Origin: Harenicola maris | GTDB taxonomy: Bacteria > Pseudomonadota > Alphaproteobacteria > Rhodobacterales > Rhodobacteraceae | Reading direction: 5' to 3' | Assembly: GCA_018524345.1 (NCBI GenBank) | Contig: JADQAZ010000001.1 | Span: 744,001 to 808,000 of the forward strand | Length of the DNA stretch: 64,000 nucleotides | Shown: positions 52,193 through 62,210 of the stretch, one piece after another | How the letters are laid out: the number at the start of each line of letters is the position of its first letter | How positions within the stretch are numbered: position 1 is the first letter of the stretch | The notes under the pieces: model-generated | Seen by the model: the letters and a program-made list of their open reading frames with translations, nothing else | Database searches by the model: none | Told to the model about the DNA's origin: nothing | Translations under genes and position numbers: made by a program

Positions 52193-53172
52193 GCCAGAGC
52201 AGCCTCGCGCATGCGGGCCATTTGATCGGCCAGCTTGATCGCCTCGATCATGCTGGTGGGATCGGCAATGCCCTTGCCCGCGATGTCAAAGGCGGTGCCG
52301 TGATCGGGCGAGGTGCGCACAAAGGGCAGGCCAAGGGTGACATTCACGCCGCGGTCGAAATCAAGGGTCTTGATCGGGATCAGGGCCTGATCGTGATACA
52401 TGCAGACGGCGGCGTCATAGCCCGCACGGGCGGCCTCGTGGAACATGGTGTCGGCGGGCAGGGGGCCGGAGATTTCCCAGCCCTCGGCGCGCAGCTTGTC
52501 CACCACGGGGGCGATCAGCGCCCCGTCCTCAAGGCCCATGGTGCCGCCCTCGCCCGCGTGGGGGTTCAGGCCCGCCACGGCGATGCGCGGGGCCTCGATG
52601 CCGAAATCGGAGCGCAGCCCCGCATGGGTGATCCGCAAACAGGTCTCGAGGCCCTCGCTGGTCAGGGCATGGGGCACCTCGGCAAGGGCGATATGGATGG
52701 TGGCCGGAACAACCCGCAGGTTCGGCCCCGCCAGCATCATCACCACGTCCTCGACCCCGCCCAGTTCGGCAAGGAATTCCGTATGCCCGGGATGGGCAAA
52801 ATCCGCGCCATCCTTAAGCGCCTTTTTGTTGATCGGGCCGGTCACGATGGAGGAAGCCGCCCCGACCTTACACAGCCAAACGGCGCGGTCGATGGCGTCG
52901 ATCACCTCCGCCGCATGGGCGGGGTTGGCGACGCCGTAGGTGCGCTCGCCCTCGAACTGGGAATAGAGCACCGGCAGCCCGTGTTTGGAGGCCGCGGCGG
53001 CGTCCTGTGCGTGGTCAAGCGGGATCACCGATGTGCCCTTGGGCAGGTGGTGATAATCGCCGATCCAGACAAAGGGCAGGTCGGTGCCGAGCACCTCCCA
53101 TGCCTTAACCGCGATTTCTGGGCCAATCCCCGCGGGTTCGCCGCAGGTCACAGCAACAGGGGGACGCGCCAT
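52189..53172 (-). CDS. pdxA: 4-hydroxythreonine-4-phosphate dehydrogenase
   Basis: A 327-residue NAD-dependent enzyme of DXP-dependent pyridoxal phosphate synthesis. It has GEPAGIGPE near the N-terminus, [10 protein letters not shown] (about 108-117), [11 protein letters not shown] (about 200-210) and [14 protein letters not shown] (about 280-293). It touches the surA stop (1-bp overlap) and overlaps rsmA by 4 bp. The surA-pdxA-rsmA order is widely conserved. Confidence 0.96.
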   Translation of the reverse strand: MARPPVAVTCGEPAGIGPEIAVKAWEVLGTDLPFVWIGDYHHLPKGTSVIPLDHAQDAAAASKHGLPVLYSQFEGERTYGVANPAHAAEVIDAIDRAVWLCKVGAASSIVTGPINKKALKDGADFAHPGHTEFLAELGGVEDVVMMLAGPNLRVVPATIHIALAEVPHALTSEGLETCLRITHAGLRSDFGIEAPRIAVAGLNPHAGEGGTMGLEDGALIAPVVDKLRAEGWEISGPLPADTMFHEAARAGYDAAVCMYHDQALIPIKTLDFDRGVNVTLGLPFVRTSPDHGTAFDIAGKGIADPTSMIEAIKLADQMARMREAALA

Positions 53173-54428
53173 CAGGGATACCGGATAATGGCGTCTGCAC
53201 GCAGCTCGGCCAGATACCCGTCGGCGTAGGAAGCAACCCGCGCTTGGATCAGCTGATCGCGCACGGCCTCACGGTCGAGGTTGTCGTTCACGGCGGCGGT
53301 GCGGCCACACATCATCAGCAGCATCAGGGCATCGCCGCGCGTCAGGGCGGTGGAAATCTCGCCGGGGTCGAGCTTGGCAAGCTCCAGCGCGATATCGTTG
53401 GGCACCTCGGCGACGGGCAGTGTATCGCGCAGCAATTGCTCCTCTGGCAGGCCCTTGGCAACGCCGTAGAGATCATCGCAGGTGTCGACCCGCGCCTTGA
53501 TGCGGGCGGCCTCGTTCAGGGCCTTGTCGCTGCGCCCGCCGGGGATGAAGAACTGCGCATATTCCACCGAAACGTCCTCAAGCTCTGCTGCGTCGGTTTC
53601 GATGATTTCGCGCACCATGAACAGGGCCACAGCATTTTGCAGCGGCACCGGATCGGAGACCTCGCCGGGGCCGAGGGTCAGGAAGATCGCCGCCAGTTGC
53701 GGGGGCAGGGTGGAAAGCTCCAAAGGTTCGGCCAAACGCCCGCCGCGCACCCGCGAGGGGGAGACAGAGATGCGCCGCGCACGGGCGGAAAAGCCCGCCT
53801 CGGTAGTGACGCTGTTCTTCAGATCGGCGGCCACGCGCTCGGCCCGCGCCGCATTGGCGGGGGTATTGGCGGGCAGGATCAGCTCGGTCACAAGAGCGGC
53901 GGCGCCGCCGCGCTGTGCGGTCAGGGAGAGGGCGCGGTCGACCTCGTTCTCCGAGACCTGCGCGCGCGGGCCAAAACGCTCGCGCACGAGGGTGCGCCAA
54001 GCAAGGCCGGCGGCGACAAAGTCACGGAAGGTCTCGCGGCTGACGCCCTGTTGATTCAGGGCCTGAATGAATTCATCCCGGGTCAGATTGGCGCGGCCTG
54101 CGAATTCCTCTTCGCCGCTGATGATCTGGTCATCGGTTAGAACGATGCCCTGGGCCTGCGCGGCCTGAATGCGCAGACGGTCATCAATCAGCCCCTCGCG
54201 GGCCTGTTTTTCCAGATCGCCAGTGGTGCGGAACAGGCGCAGCATGATCATGCGTTGCTGGATTTCAAAGTTCGTCACCGCGTTGCTGTTGACGTAGACC
54301 GCCGGGGCAAAGGGGTTGCCCTGCGCTGTGCCAGCGCTCGGCAGGGTCATCATCCCGAGGGCGGTCACCGCGCCCAGAACGGTCATCTTGAACATCTGTT
54401 GCATCTGCTTACGCATCGCTTGCCTCAT
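53172..54428 (-). CDS. surA: Periplasmic chaperone/peptidyl-prolyl isomerase SurA
   Basis: A 418-residue secreted protein with a signal peptide (about residues 12-35). It has a SurA N-terminal chaperone domain (about 45-165) and one parvulin-like domain (about 175-285, with ARRISVSPSRVRGGRL). A C-terminal chaperone segment follows. It escorts outer-membrane proteins such as LptD, encoded just upstream. An internal ATG at 54413 may be the true start, which would shorten the leader. Confidence 0.9.
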   Translation of the reverse strand: MRQAMRKQMQQMFKMTVLGAVTALGMMTLPSAGTAQGNPFAPAVYVNSNAVTNFEIQQRMIMLRLFRTTGDLEKQAREGLIDDRLRIQAAQAQGIVLTDDQIISGEEEFAGRANLTRDEFIQALNQQGVSRETFRDFVAAGLAWRTLVRERFGPRAQVSENEVDRALSLTAQRGGAAALVTELILPANTPANAARAERVAADLKNSVTTEAGFSARARRISVSPSRVRGGRLAEPLELSTLPPQLAAIFLTLGPGEVSDPVPLQNAVALFMVREIIETDAAELEDVSVEYAQFFIPGGRSDKALNEAARIKARVDTCDDLYGVAKGLPEEQLLRDTLPVAEVPNDIALELAKLDPGEISTALTRGDALMLLMMCGRTAAVNDNLDREAVRDQLIQARVASYADGYLAELRADAIIRYP

Positions 54429-54472
54429 CGCCTTGTTGTCGCGGCGCCGCTTTGGGCGCCTGTTTGTTCGTC

Positions 54473-56629
54473 CTATCCACCGGCCTGTGCGCAGTGGCTT
54501 CGTTTGCGGCTGTTGCCATCCGCCCCGCCGCCAAAGCCGACGAGGGAGACAGACAGGCCGAAATCTGTTGTCGGCTCTACACTAGTGGAGGAAGTGAAGC
54601 GGCGCGAGACCGAAACATCAATCTCGATACACTCATTGGCATAGGCAAGGCCCAGTTCCGCCGATGCCGCCCGATCCGCCACGAAGTCATAGCGCATATC
54701 GAGCGAGGCGGTCCAATTGTCCTTGAACTGCCATGCGCTGTCGAGGGTCAGCTCGGAGACATCGGTATCAAGGTTTTCCAGCGGGCTGGCTTCCATCCAG
54801 ATATAGCTCGCGCCGATGTCAAGGCGCTCTGCCTCCCAGTCCAGCCGCAGCTCGTTCATCGACAGCTCGAAGCTGTCGTCAAACAGGGCGCGGTTGATCA
54901 GGCTGAAGTTGCCCGGTGCCTCGTATCGCAGGGCGGCGAGCCAGTCGCTGCTTTCGCCCTCCAGCCCGGGGTAGCCCGCGAATTGGCCAAGGTCCTCTGA
55001 CCGGATGATCCGCCCGAGGGTGAGGCCGGTTTCGCTGCCGTCATTGCCAAAGCGCGTCCATTGCACGCCAAGGTTGGCGCGCAGCCCGCGCTCTATCTGG
55101 TCATTGCTGGCATAGCGCGAGAAGGAAAACAGGTTGCCCTCGTCCAGCTCGATCAAGGTGCTTTCGTCATTGGGCAGGTCGGTGCCGGTATCCTCGGCCC
55201 AGACAAGCTGTGCGATGGGCGTGATCACATGGTTGGCGCGGCGGGTGGTTTTGCTCAGCGGATAGGACAGGGTCACCGCTGCCTGCGGGGTCGCGCGGCT
55301 GACGGGGGTGTCGTAATCGGCGTCCTGATCGATGCGGCTGTAATCAAGGTCAATCCGCCCCTCAAGGTCAAGGACAAGCCCGCCCGCCATGATCCAGTCG
55401 CGGCGCCAGAAGGCCTGCGCCTCATAGCGGGTGATGTCGCGGCCATCGACGATGCTGTCGTCATCGGTGCCGTCATAGGCAAAGTTCGAGCGCCGGTAAT
55501 GGCTGTGGGCCGCAAGGCGAATGCCGCCATTGCCGCCCAGAAGGCGCGGGCGAAAGCGTTTGTCCCAGACAAGGTCGGCCACCACGGTGGGCGCGGTCTC
55601 GTTGCTCTCGGAAGAGCGCAGCGAGCGATAGGCCACCACGCCCGCATAGGCATGCTCGTCGCGCTTGGTGCGGGTGATGGCGATCTCGCTGTCGAGGCGA
55701 TCCTTGTCGGAATAGTCGTAGTCGAGCAGATAGCCCGTATCCGAGACCGTCTCGATATCGAAGGTCAGGGTATAGTCGCGCTGGATGTTGAAATAGCCTT
55801 CGGCAAAGAGATAGGTGCGCAGATCCCCGGGGCGGATATCATCGCTGGAGGCGGCTGCGTTGATCTCGATATCGCCGGAGGCAAAGGCCTGTCTGTAGCG
55901 GGCCTCCAAGGTGCGGGAATTATCGGTGGAGACATAGGGCGTCAGCGTCAGGTCCTTGTGATCGCCGATAGGGATGAAATAGGGCAGCTTGATCCCGAAG
56001 CCCAAAGCATCGGTGGAGCGGATCTCGGGAGAGAGGAACCCCGCCGCGCGTTCCAGCGTCGGGTCGGGCAGGCGCAGACGCGGCAGCCAGATGATCGGCA
56101 CGCCGCCAAGCTCGAAACGGGCGTTCTCGAAGTAAAGCTGCCGTTCCTCTTCGTCGTGGATGATCCGCGTGGCGCGGATACGCCAAAGCGGCACGGGGTT
56201 GGAGGCGCAGACCTCGCAGGTGGAGGCGACGGTTTTATACAACTGGGTATAGCGCCCGTCGACGCGGTGAATCTCTGCCGCGGCCATTTGCAGGCGCTCG
56301 TCCAAAACAAGGCGGGCAGAGCGCAGCACGCCGTTCTTGAAATCGGAAGACAGATCCGCCGCCTGCGCGGTCAGGATCGTGCCGTCCTCTGACACGATGG
56401 TCAGGGGGCCGATGATCTGCAAATCCCCCGTCTGCCCGTCATAGCGCACAGAGGTGGCCTTTACGCGGATACCATCGTGGAGCATCTCCACATGGCCGCT
56501 GGCGATCAAAACCTCGCCGGGGGCGACCTGCACCTGATCCGCGATCAGGGTCGCGCTTTGCTGCGCCGCAAGGGGCAGGGGGGCGGTCATCAGGCCAAAG
56601 GCCGCGAAAAGGGCGCGCAGGGGTCTCAT
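54473..56629 (-). CDS. lptD: LPS-assembly protein LptD
   Basis: A 718-residue outer-membrane protein that inserts lipopolysaccharide into the outer leaflet. It has a signal peptide (about 1-22, PLPLAAQQ), an OstA/LptA-like jellyroll (about 25-130) and a large beta-barrel (about 220-718) ending in aromatic strands. A CEVC pair near residues 137-141 is conserved in alphaproteobacterial members. ATG 56629 is coupled to the lptG stop by ATGA. The order lptF-lptG-lptD-surA groups the whole export route. Confidence 0.94.
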   Translation of the reverse strand: MRPLRALFAAFGLMTAPLPLAAQQSATLIADQVQVAPGEVLIASGHVEMLHDGIRVKATSVRYDGQTGDLQIIGPLTIVSEDGTILTAQAADLSSDFKNGVLRSARLVLDERLQMAAAEIHRVDGRYTQLYKTVASTCEVCASNPVPLWRIRATRIIHDEEERQLYFENARFELGGVPIIWLPRLRLPDPTLERAAGFLSPEIRSTDALGFGIKLPYFIPIGDHKDLTLTPYVSTDNSRTLEARYRQAFASGDIEINAAASSDDIRPGDLRTYLFAEGYFNIQRDYTLTFDIETVSDTGYLLDYDYSDKDRLDSEIAITRTKRDEHAYAGVVAYRSLRSSESNETAPTVVADLVWDKRFRPRLLGGNGGIRLAAHSHYRRSNFAYDGTDDDSIVDGRDITRYEAQAFWRRDWIMAGGLVLDLEGRIDLDYSRIDQDADYDTPVSRATPQAAVTLSYPLSKTTRRANHVITPIAQLVWAEDTGTDLPNDESTLIELDEGNLFSFSRYASNDQIERGLRANLGVQWTRFGNDGSETGLTLGRIIRSEDLGQFAGYPGLEGESSDWLAALRYEAPGNFSLINRALFDDSFELSMNELRLDWEAERLDIGASYIWMEASPLENLDTDVSELTLDSAWQFKDNWTASLDMRYDFVADRAASAELGLAYANECIEIDVSVSRRFTSSTSVEPTTDFGLSVSLVGFGGGADGNSRKRSHCAQAGG

Positions 56630-57723
56630 CCGTCCTCCAGATGCAGCAAAAGGCCGAGCGAGAGCAGGATCGTCGCAATCGGCGGCGACCAAGCGGCAAG
56701 GATAATCGGGATCTGCCCGTTCTCGCCCAGAATCTGCGCAAAGTTTCGGATGAAATAGGCGCCAAGCCCCAGCATCAGCGCCAGCAGCACCATCAAACCG
56801 GTGCGGCCAAAGCGGGTGTGGCGCATGGTGAACCCCGCGCCGATCATCACCATCGCGGCCAGAAACAGCGGCATGGCCAGCTGCATTTGCAGCCAGACGC
56901 GGTGCTGGCGGGCCGAGAAACCGGCGGTATCAAGGCTGGTGATAAAAGCAGGCAATTCCCAGATCGGGATCGCGCTGGGCGTGCCGAAACTGTCGCGGAT
57001 CTGATCGCGGGTCAGGGTGGAGGGCAGGGTCATTTCCGCATGCAGCACCGCCGCGCGCTCGGGGTTGGGCGTGTCCTTCAGGGGCCAGACCTTGGCCCCC
57101 GTCAGTTGCCATTCGCCTGGTACAAGGGCGGCTGTCTTGGCCTCGATCCGCTGCACCGGCCCGCCCTCGGGGGCGAAGGTGATAAAGGTCACGCCGGTAA
57201 AGCTCGTCCCCTCCAGATTGGTGCCCACGGCGCGGATCACGGTCTGCCCCTCCGGCCCGCCTTGGCGCAGCCAAAGGCCCTCGTCGCTGATGGAGAGGAC
57301 GGAGCTTCCGTCATTGCGATAGGCATTCGCCTTTTGCTCGTATTGCTTTTGCGTCGCCGCCACGATGGGGTTGAACACCGTCACCGCAAAGATGCCGATC
57401 CCCAGCGCCGTTAGCCCCGGCGCAACAAGGGAGCGCAGGGCAGAGCGCCCCGCCGCCCGCGTCACTACCATCTCGGAGGTGCGGGCAAGGCCAAGGAAAA
57501 GCACAAGGGTCGCCAGAATCACAATCAGGGGCAAAATCGCATAAAGGGTCTGCGGCACAGACAGGAGCGAGAGCCCGAGCGCCCCGGTAAAGGTGATGTC
57601 GGACCCGTCAAAGCGGCGCAGCTGGTCCACAAGATCGAGCATGGTGAGCAAGACGCCAAAGAGCACGAACACCATGCCGACAGCATAGGCGAATTTGCGC
57701 GCGAAATAGAAATGCAGGGTCAT
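56626..57723 (-). CDS. lptG: LPS export ABC permease LptG
   Basis: A 365-residue inner-membrane permease with about six membrane segments and a periplasmic beta-jellyroll between the third and fourth (about 100-270). With LptF and the ATPase LptB it extracts LPS from the inner membrane. ATG 57723 overlaps the lptF stop in ATGA and begins MTLHFYFARKF, as in relatives. Confidence 0.94.
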   Translation of the reverse strand: MTLHFYFARKFAYAVGMVFVLFGVLLTMLDLVDQLRRFDGSDITFTGALGLSLLSVPQTLYAILPLIVILATLVLFLGLARTSEMVVTRAAGRSALRSLVAPGLTALGIGIFAVTVFNPIVAATQKQYEQKANAYRNDGSSVLSISDEGLWLRQGGPEGQTVIRAVGTNLEGTSFTGVTFITFAPEGGPVQRIEAKTAALVPGEWQLTGAKVWPLKDTPNPERAAVLHAEMTLPSTLTRDQIRDSFGTPSAIPIWELPAFITSLDTAGFSARQHRVWLQMQLAMPLFLAAMVMIGAGFTMRHTRFGRTGLMVLLALMLGLGAYFIRNFAQILGENGQIPIILAAWSPPIATILLSLGLLLHLEDG

Positions 57724-58847
57724 GTCCCGCCCCCGATGGCCGGACGGCGGCGGCGCAGGATGCGCGGCCCTGTGGCCAGCCATAACAAAAACCACGACAC
57801 CCCAAGGCCAAAGACCGTGGGCAAATAGATCAGATACCAAAGGCTCGCGTCATTGCGCGCCTCGCCCGCCGCGGCGTTCTCGAGCAGCTGGAACACGATG
57901 AGCAGGAAAACAGCCAGAACGATCTGCCGCCAGACGCCAAAGCGGCTGAACCCGCCAACCATCAGGGCCGAGAACCCGATCAGCGCGGCGACCAATCCGG
58001 TCAGGGGCTGCACAATGCGCAGGTGCCCCTCATAGGCGAATTTGGCAGGGCTCGATCCGGTGGCATCCAGTTCGGTTTGGCTAGGGTTGAACAGGGTCGG
58101 GGTCGGGTATTCGCGCAGGTCCACCTTGCCGCGGCCGCTGACCTCCATCAAGGCGCCGATGTCATAGGCGAAATCCTCGAAGCCCGTGGTGAACAGGCGG
58201 CCATCCTCGTTCAGAACATGGGCCGTGCCGTCAAACATGATCAGCTTGGGCCCGTCCTCTTCGCGGACAAGAAAGGCGCGCTCGGCCATATAGGTGGAGC
58301 GGTCGGGATTGCGCGCATCGGACAGGAACACATCGCGCAGCTCCCCCTCCGGCGAAATTTCGCGGATGTAGAAGGTGATGCCCTTGGCGGGGTGCAAAAA
58401 GGTGCCCTCGGTCAGGAACCGCGCGGTGACGTTATTGGCGATCTCTGCCTGCCGGTCGGCCAGCTGCCCCCGCGCGGCGGGCACCAGCAGATGCACCAGA
58501 ATCGCCATGAGCACCCCCACGAACAGGCCAAAGACAACCACCGCCCGCGCCATGCGATAGGGGGAAAAGCCGGTGGCCTGCACGATCACAAGCTCGCTCT
58601 CGCTCGCCAGACGGTTGGTGACATAAACACTGGCGATAAAGGCCGCCATGGGCAGGACAAGCCGGATCACATTGGGCAGGGACAGGGCGGTGAATTCCAC
58701 AAACACCCCCGCCGATTGCCCGTCGGCGATCAGCTGGTCAAACAGGATCACCGCACGGTTCACCCAATAGACAGAGACCAGCACGAGCGAAAAGAACCCG
58801 AACAGCACCATCAGCTGGCTAAGTAGATATCTGTCAAATCTGGGCAC
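57720..58847 (-). CDS. lptF: LPS export ABC permease LptF
   Basis: A 375-residue permease with the same layout as LptG: membrane segments at both ends and a periplasmic domain (about 105-265). It opens MPRFDRYLLSQL. It is the first gene of the operon lptF-lptG-lptD-surA-pdxA-rsmA, and its promoter must lie in the 142-bp gap to pepA. lptB, lptA and lptC are not in the window. Confidence 0.94.
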   Translation of the reverse strand: MPRFDRYLLSQLMVLFGFFSLVLVSVYWVNRAVILFDQLIADGQSAGVFVEFTALSLPNVIRLVLPMAAFIASVYVTNRLASESELVIVQATGFSPYRMARAVVVFGLFVGVLMAILVHLLVPAARGQLADRQAEIANNVTARFLTEGTFLHPAKGITFYIREISPEGELRDVFLSDARNPDRSTYMAERAFLVREEDGPKLIMFDGTAHVLNEDGRLFTTGFEDFAYDIGALMEVSGRGKVDLREYPTPTLFNPSQTELDATGSSPAKFAYEGHLRIVQPLTGLVAALIGFSALMVGGFSRFGVWRQIVLAVFLLIVFQLLENAAAGEARNDASLWYLIYLPTVFGLGVSWFLLWLATGPRILRRRRPAIGGGT

Positions 58848-58989
58848 GTTTGCCGTCGCCCCTCGCTGCGCCTCGTTTGGTGCAAACTAGCCTAAGCAGC
58901 GCGCGGGGTGAACTGCAATCTGGTCAAGGGGGCGGGGCGGCGATAGGGTGCCGCAAATCATCCCCCTTTTGCCTTGCAAGGAACCGCCC

Positions 58990-60459
58990 ATGCCCACGCC
59001 CGTTGCCGCCCTTTCCGCCGCTCTGATCGACGTTGACGCCCTTGCCGGGGCCAAGGGCCGGATCGGCCTTGTGGTCGCACCGGGGGCCAAGCTTGACGTG
59101 GCAGCCCGCCGGATCAACCGCCTGACCAAGGGCGCGCTGGTGCGTATGGTTGAAAGCGACGCGTTCGAGGCGTTGAAACCGGGCCAATCCATGACAATGG
59201 GCTACCCCGCAGGGATGGAGGCGAGCGAGATCGTCGTCGTCTCCTGCCCCCGCCGCCCCGCCGCGCCCCTTGCGCGCAAGGTCGGCGCGGCCATGGCCAA
59301 GGGTGCCAAGGGCCCCGTCCTTGCCTGCCTTGGCGCCACGGCCCGCGCCGCCGATATCGCCCTTGGCGCGGCCCTGCGAAGCTATGCTTATACCGATATG
59401 AAATCCGCGGCCGATGCGCCGGAGACCGCCTTCACCTTCATGGTCTCCAAACCCGAGGAGCTTACCGCGGCGCTCCCCGAAGTCACCGCCATGGCCGAGG
59501 GGGTGTTCTTCACCCGCGACCTCGTCTCCGCCCCCGCCAATGTCCTGACCACGACCAGCTTTGCCGACCAGCTTATCGCGCTGGGCGATCTGGGGGTGAA
59601 GGTCGAGGTTCTGGAAGAGGCCGATATGGAAAAGCTCGGCATGGGCTGTCTGCTTGGCGTCGGGATCGGTTCCGAGATGCCCTCGAAGATCGTCGTCATG
59701 CGCTGGGAGAACGGCGATAAGGAGGCCGCGCCGCTGGCTCTTGTTGGCAAGGGCGTCACCTTCGACACTGGCGGGATTTCCCTGAAACCTGCGGGCGGCA
59801 TGGAAGATATGACCATGGATATGGGCGGCGCGGGCGTTGTGTCCGGCGTGATGCATGCGCTGGCCAAACGCGGGGCAAAGGCCAATGTGATCGGCCTTGT
59901 CGGCCTTGTTGAAAACATGCCCGACGGCAAGGCACAGCGCCCCGGCGATGTTGTCACCTCGATGAAAGGCGACACGGTCGAGGTGATCAACACCGACGCC
60001 GAGGGGCGCCTCGTTCTGGCCGATGTCATGTGGTATGCCCAAGACCGTTTCCAACCCGCCGCCATGATCGACCTTGCCACCCTGACAGGGGCGGTGATCG
60101 TCGCCCTTGGCCACGAGAACGCGGGCGTCTTTTCCAATGACGACGCCCTGTGCAATGCCTTCCTCAAGGCCGCCTCGACAGAGGGCGAGGGCGCATGGCG
60201 CATGCCCCTTGGCGATGGCTATGCCGAACTGCTCAAATCCCCCATCGCCGATGTGAAGAACGTCGGCACCCGCTGGGGCGGGGCCGTTACGGCGGCGGAA
60301 TTCCTGCGCCGTTTCGTGGCCGAGGGCACGCCCTGGATCCACCTTGATATCGCCGGTGTCGCCAAACCGGCGGGCGAGGGGGATCTTGCGCCCAAAGGGG
60401 CCTCTGGCTGGGGTGTGCTTTCGCTCGACCGGCTCGTGCGCGACATGTTCGAAGCCTAG
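58990..60459 (+). CDS. pepA: Leucyl aminopeptidase (M17)
   Basis: A 489-residue di-zinc aminopeptidase. The metal and active-site blocks are LVGKGVTFDTGGISLKP (about 253-269) and NTDAEGRLVLAD (about 335-346). The N-terminal domain (1-160) is variable, as usual. ATG 58990 has AAGGAA at 58978-58983; an ATG 14 codons earlier lacks one. It acts in cytosolic peptide turnover. It is followed 18 bp later by holC, a gene pair known in many Proteobacteria. Confidence 0.95.
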   Translation: MPTPVAALSAALIDVDALAGAKGRIGLVVAPGAKLDVAARRINRLTKGALVRMVESDAFEALKPGQSMTMGYPAGMEASEIVVVSCPRRPAAPLARKVGAAMAKGAKGPVLACLGATARAADIALGAALRSYAYTDMKSAADAPETAFTFMVSKPEELTAALPEVTAMAEGVFFTRDLVSAPANVLTTTSFADQLIALGDLGVKVEVLEEADMEKLGMGCLLGVGIGSEMPSKIVVMRWENGDKEAAPLALVGKGVTFDTGGISLKPAGGMEDMTMDMGGAGVVSGVMHALAKRGAKANVIGLVGLVENMPDGKAQRPGDVVTSMKGDTVEVINTDAEGRLVLADVMWYAQDRFQPAAMIDLATLTGAVIVALGHENAGVFSNDDALCNAFLKAASTEGEGAWRMPLGDGYAELLKSPIADVKNVGTRWGGAVTAAEFLRRFVAEGTPWIHLDIAGVAKPAGEGDLAPKGASGWGVLSLDRLVRDMFEA

Positions 60460-60477
60460 GCATAGGGGGCTGCGTAG

Positions 60478-60954
60478 ATGGGCAAGGTCATGTTTTATCA
60501 CCTGACGCGCCGCCGTGCAGAGGCGGTGCTGCCCCCTTTACTTGACCGCTCCCTCGCGCAGGGCTGGCGCGTCTTGCTGCGCGGCCCCAATGCCGACCGT
60601 ATGGCACGGTTGGACCAATCGCTCTGGGTTTCTGGCGGGGACGAGAGCTTTCTGCCCCATGGCCTCGCGGGCGGCCCGCGCGATGCGCTGCAACCCATAT
60701 TGCTAAGCGATAACAATGACCTGCCGGGCGATGTTAGCTGTCTTATGGTGCTGGACGGGGCCGCCCTGACGGCGACAGAGGCACAGGGCCTTGCCCGCAC
60801 CTGCGTTATGTTCGATGACGCCGATGACAGTGCCAAATCCACCGCCCGCGGCCAGTGGAAGGCCCTGCTTGAGGCCGGGCTCGAGGCCGAATACTGGTCT
60901 GAAGAAACCGGCAACTGGCAGCTTAAGCTGCGCAGCGGCGGCGAAGCCTCCTAA
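60478..60954 (+). CDS. holC: DNA polymerase III subunit chi
   Basis: A 158-residue clamp-loader accessory that links SSB to the replisome through psi. It opens with KVMFYHLTRRRAEAVLPPLL and contains LRGPNADRMARLDQSLW (about 39-55) and a C-terminal WKALLEAGLEAEYWSE. Alphaproteobacterial chi proteins are divergent but this layout fits. Its last 4 bp overlap the convergent aspartic protease gene. Confidence 0.9.
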   Translation: MGKVMFYHLTRRRAEAVLPPLLDRSLAQGWRVLLRGPNADRMARLDQSLWVSGGDESFLPHGLAGGPRDALQPILLSDNNDLPGDVSCLMVLDGAALTATEAQGLARTCVMFDDADDSAKSTARGQWKALLEAGLEAEYWSEETGNWQLKLRSGGEAS

Positions 60955-61532
60955 CGCTGCAGCACCATCTGCCCGTCGCCGAATTCGATCCGCTGCCACA
61001 GGTTCAGGTAGCCCATCCCCAAAAGCGATCCGAACATCTCGCCGTCGGTCACAACGGCGCGGATATCCTCATCTACGATCTCGCCCAAGGCCACCGTATC
61101 AAGGCGCACCTGCGCCGTGCTGACCGCGCCATTGGCCGTGCGGGCAGAGCCGATATAGGCCAGCCCCGCCGGATCAAGCCCCGCCGCCTGCGCATCCGCG
61201 CGGCTGAGCACCATGTCGGTCGCGCCGGTATCGACGACGAATTCCACCGCCGCGCCATTGACCCGCAATGTCAGGTAATAATGCCCGTCCGCCGACTGCG
61301 GGATCACCACGCGCCCCTCGTCGGCATAGACCGCCGCGCGGCCCGTCACCGTGCGGCTGATGTCATTCCACATGCCATAGGCCGCGATAACCCCAAGGAA
61401 AATAAGCCCCCAGATCGCCGCCTGCTGCGCGGTTTTGTTCCAGTTCTGGCGGCCAGAAACAAAGAACCAACTGCCAAAGGCAATGATCAAAATCACCAGA
61501 TAGGCGAGGGAAGCAAACTTGTAACTGTCCAA
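60951..61532 (-). CDS. Clan AA (retropepsin-like) aspartic protease, membrane-bound
   Basis: A 193-residue protein with two N-terminal membrane segments (about 6-27 and 39-56). A retropepsin-like domain follows with catalytic D101 in VVDTGATDMVLS and the C-terminal GSLLGMGYLN. This matches the TIGR02281 group of alphaproteobacterial proteases. The active domain should face the periplasm. Targets are unknown. It converges with holC (4-bp overlap). Confidence 0.9.
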   Translation of the reverse strand: MDSYKFASLAYLVILIIAFGSWFFVSGRQNWNKTAQQAAIWGLIFLGVIAAYGMWNDISRTVTGRAAVYADEGRVVIPQSADGHYYLTLRVNGAAVEFVVDTGATDMVLSRADAQAAGLDPAGLAYIGSARTANGAVSTAQVRLDTVALGEIVDEDIRAVVTDGEMFGSLLGMGYLNLWQRIEFGDGQMVLQR

Positions 61533-61587
61533 AGTCGGGGTCCTTTACCGCGGGCCTGTTTTACATAGGTAGGGCGCGGCGCCCTGT

Positions 61588-62208
61588 CTATCCCAGCCCC
61601 GGCATCAACTGCATGATGCCGTCGATGACAAACTGCACCGACAGCGCCGCAAGCAACATGCCCAGCAGGCGCGAGACCACGTTGATCCCCGTGCGCCCCA
61701 AGACGCGCTCAAGCAGGCCAGACAGCAAAAACAGCACCAGACAGAGGGCAATCACCGCCGCCATGACCAGATGCACCCCCAGAATGCCCAGCCAATCGCC
61801 ATTCATCTGGCCGGTCAGCAGGATCATCGAGGCAATCCCGCCCGGGCCAGCCACAAGCGGAATCGCCAGTGGGAAAACAGAAGGGTCGGGGCGCTCTTCC
61901 TCGGCCTGATCCTCGCGCCGCTTGCTGCGCTTTTCGAACAGCATCTCAAGGGCGGTGAGGAACAACAAAAGGCCGCCAGCGATCCGGAAGGCCGGCATGG
62001 AAATCCCGACAAAGCCAAGCACAGCCTCGCCAAACACACCGAAAAGCGTCAGCACGCCAAAGGCCACAAGACAGGCGCGAATGCCGATCGTGCGGCGCCG
62101 CCTTGCATCCTCATCCGCTGTCAGGGTCAGGAACAGGGGCGTCATCCCGATCGGGTCGATCACCACAAAAAGCGTGACGAAGGCACTGATAAGAAACGCA
62201 TAATCCAT
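61588..62208 (-). CDS. MarC/UPF0056 family membrane protein
   Basis: A 206-residue protein with about six membrane segments, starting DYAFLISAFVTLFVVIDPIG and containing PLAIPLVAGPGGIA near the centre, both MarC hallmarks. The transported substrate is unknown; a role in multiple-antibiotic resistance was once proposed and later doubted. ATG 62208 starts 2 bp after the stop of the ABC-F gene, so the two are cotranscribed. Confidence 0.9.
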   Translation of the reverse strand: MDYAFLISAFVTLFVVIDPIGMTPLFLTLTADEDARRRRTIGIRACLVAFGVLTLFGVFGEAVLGFVGISMPAFRIAGGLLLFLTALEMLFEKRSKRREDQAEEERPDPSVFPLAIPLVAGPGGIASMILLTGQMNGDWLGILGVHLVMAAVIALCLVLFLLSGLLERVLGRTGINVVSRLLGMLLAALSVQFVIDGIMQLMPGLG

Positions 62209-62210
62209 AT